Shown here in pieces: positions 62,401 to 64,000 of a DNA stretch of 64,000 nucleotides (its first letter is position 1; each line of letters begins with the position of its first letter). The notes beneath the pieces were generated by a model. It saw only the letters and a list, made by a program, of their open reading frames with translations. It was not told where the DNA came from and searched no databases. Both the position numbers and the translations under genes were made by a program. Origin of the DNA: Talinum fruticosum (Eukaryota; Streptophyta; Magnoliopsida; Caryophyllales; Talinaceae); contig JAITYX010000002.1 of assembly GCA_021018815.1 (NCBI GenBank), forward strand, positions 7,781,001 through 7,845,000. Reading direction: 5' to 3'.

Positions 62401-64000
62401 AGGAGATTTCTCCACTGCTTGGATTGTGCATCCAGGTATTCCACTTCATCACTTTTGCCGTTGACTTGCCTGTCAACAGTTTATGTGTAGATCAGTGCTT
62501 GTTTTTCCTTTTAAAGTGATTTTTTTGTTTTGTTATGTTGGGATAGGCTCCACGAACATCAAGGGCAAGTTTGGTCAAGGGATCATCCCGCTCAATTGCA
62601 AACTCTGCAGCCCAGCAAGCATTGATTGCTCACTGGCAAGGAATTGTTAAAAGTCTGGGGAGTTTCTTGAACACATTGAAAGCAAATCATGTTAGTTCAA
62701 TCTCCTTATAATCTGTTCTTTTGCTTCTTCCTAAACCTGTCCCACAGTACTTGGACCTCAATAATAAAAAACGGGGGGAACTAGAAAAGGAAAACCAGAG
62801 AGGACAAAGAAAAAAGTGATACAAAACACAACATATTTCAAGGGGCTGGCTGAGTAATTCATGGACCCTTTTGCTATTAGAAAGTCATCTAAATGGTAGA
62901 TTATTCCTTTCTGTTGTCTCCTGTAATTGCATCTTTATCCATCCTATGTATACTTACGTTAGTGCCCATCTTTCTTTCTCACTTTGCCTTTTGGTTTCTC
63001 TGTTTACTATATTGCAGGTACCCCCATTTTTGGTAAGGAAGGTATTTATACAGATATTCTCGTTCATCAATGTTCAATTATTCAACAGGTATATCACTTT
63101 GCACCAATGATTTGGGGCCTGTGGTCTTAAATTAGAAACTACCACTTATGATTTTTTTCCACTTCTTCACCAGCCTTCTTTTAAGGCGTGAATGCTGTTC
63201 ATTTAGCAACGGTGAATATGTCAAGGCAGGTCTGGCCGAACTTGAACATTGGTGTTACATTGCAACTGAAGAGGTAATAACCTCTTAATTACTTGCTAAA
63301 CCAACCCAACCGTTTGATCATGCCTTGTGAAGTGATCAGATATATGAAGCCTCACCCTGGACTTGGGCCCAATAATATTCGAGGAAATATGCTGTTCTGT
63401 ACACTAATTTGTAAAGGATACAGTATGCAGGTTCAGCATGGGATGAGCTGAAGCATATTAGACAGGCTATTGGATTTTTGGTAATCCTCTTCCTTGGTAG
63501 ATCAAGCATATCTAATTTTATGTTAAAGAAGCAGGGTGACAATATTCTCTTCTTGTTTCTTTTAGTTATGCACATATTTTTTTCTTGATTCAGGTCATAC
63601 ATCAGAAGCCAAAGAAAAAGTTGGATGACATAAGCCGTAATCTTTGTCCTGTGAGTGAACAATGTCTCAAAAGGTAGATGAGTTTCAAGTCTCATACATG
63701 TGAAGTTTTTAACCCACAACCGTTGTCCACTTGTAGGTTCTAAGTATACAGCAGCTGTATCGTATTAGCACGATGTACTGGGATGACAAGTATGGCACAC
63801 ATAGTGTGAGTCCAGAGGTCAGTGGTACTGTTACTTGGATTTGGGTTCAACACTAGGTTGAGTTTACTCTCCAATAGGCTGAACAGCTTATGGTTGCTAA
63901 AATATTGTTGTCTGATCAGGTAATATCTAGCATGAGGGCTCTCATGACAGAAGATTCCAATAATGCAGTTAGCAATTCCTTCCTATTGGATGATGATTCA
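48962..64000 (+). CDS. Class XI myosin heavy chain, 3' end off window
   Basis: Thirty-six coding exons, all GT-AG, phases consistent except at the two breaks below. They give about 1474 residues, so only a few dozen are missing from a family of about 1500-1530. Order: SH3-like N-terminus (GSHVWVED), motor (about 60-725), IQ repeats (about 730-860), coiled coil (about 870-1065), DIL/globular tail (about 1110 on). Role: actin-based organelle and vesicle transport, cytoplasmic streaming and tip growth. The tail ([32 protein letters not shown]) points to the XI-K/XI-C/XI-E/XI-1 side of the family rather than XI-2. Breaks: exon 54581-54617 is one base short in the G-run 54587-54591 (KPGG then frame loss before LLDEAC), and exon 61994-62142 is one base short in the T-run 62127-62130 (SAALFGR). 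Everything around both is conserved. Subfamily not certain. Confidence 0.93.
57420..57835. mobile_element. Possible MITE in myosin intron
   Basis: The right end reads CCAAATAGGCCC followed by TAA. The interior alternates GAGTTAA/TTAACTC-like words and has CCCCAAACGGGG. These resemble Tourist/Harbinger-type ends, but a matching left terminus is not clear, so this is tentative. Confidence 0.3.
59030..59212. repeat. Minisatellite of AACATAAACG-type units
   Basis: About 180 bp of 10-12 bp units (AACATAAACG, AACATAAAAG, AACAGAAATG variants) inside the myosin intron 58728-60312. Non-coding in context; the ORF-like read-through on the minus strand is an effect of the repeat. Confidence 0.75.
61240..61445 (-). 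mobile_element. tRNA-derived SINE in myosin intron
   Basis: On the minus strand an A box (TGGCTTGATGGCA, 61436-61424) is followed by a B box (GGTTCAAACCC, 61393-61383), about the spacing seen in the FLK intron element. A non-coding body then runs to about 61240. Antisense to the myosin gene. The body differs from the FLK copy, so family identity is not claimed. Ends approximate. Confidence 0.6.
61662..64000 (+). other. Myosin XI globular tail (DIL) exons
   Basis: Exons: 61662-61913, 61994-62142, 62229-62435, 62547-62690, 63018-63088, 63174-63273, 63424-63480, 63594-63650, 63737-63817 and 63920-64000, the last running off the window at a codon boundary (FLLDDDS). Conserved landmarks: [57 protein letters not shown] and [17 protein letters not shown]. 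This is the domain that MYOB proteins contact. Confidence 0.92.

Overview
This is nuclear DNA from a flowering plant, almost certainly a eudicot. The evidence is spliced genes with GT-AG introns, AT-rich intergenic DNA, a nuclear-type tRNA-Phe and plant-only gene families. I cannot name the species.

Layout, left to right: (1) 1-5940, minus strand: 3'-truncated WVD2-LIKE (TPX2-domain) microtubule-protein gene, with one intron that has all the hallmarks of a U12-type AT-AC intron. (2) 6000-21300: about 15 kb without a convincing gene, holding two MITE-like elements, a short unidentified coding-like remnant, a roughly 3.1 kb non-autonomous Helitron (9754-12837) with TAA microsatellites, and small duplications. 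(3) 21383-22385, plus: an Alba-domain gene that looks dead. (4) 24600-31400, plus: FLOWERING LOCUS K (FLK), a three-KH RNA-binding protein, with a SINE in one intron. (5) 31809-34049, minus: intact single-exon MUG1 (MUSTANG), a domesticated Mutator transposase, convergent with FLK. (6) 37430-42130, plus: a membrane-anchored myosin-binding protein (MYOB, GTD-binding/DUF593). (7) 42131-47190: gene-poor, with two sets of tandem duplications rich in GTTCATT. (8) 47368-47577: a 69-residue one-pass membrane protein. (9) 48124-48196, minus: tRNA-Phe(GAA). (10) 48962-64000, plus: a class XI myosin heavy chain in 36 coding exons, with only the last few dozen residues off the right edge.

The order WDL1, Alba, FLK, MUG1 matches, from memory, the Arabidopsis chromosome 3 run At3g04630-At3g04620-At3g04610-At3g04605, so the left half looks like an old conserved block. 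On the right, a MYOB gene (cargo-side myosin receptor) lies about 7 kb from a myosin XI gene, whose globular tail is the kind of domain MYOBs bind.

FLK and the myosin are otherwise well conserved, but each carries two single-base length differences in short homopolymer runs that break the frame; the Alba copy has another. Either these are consensus errors of the assembly or several genes here are recently disabled. This should be settled before the translations are used.
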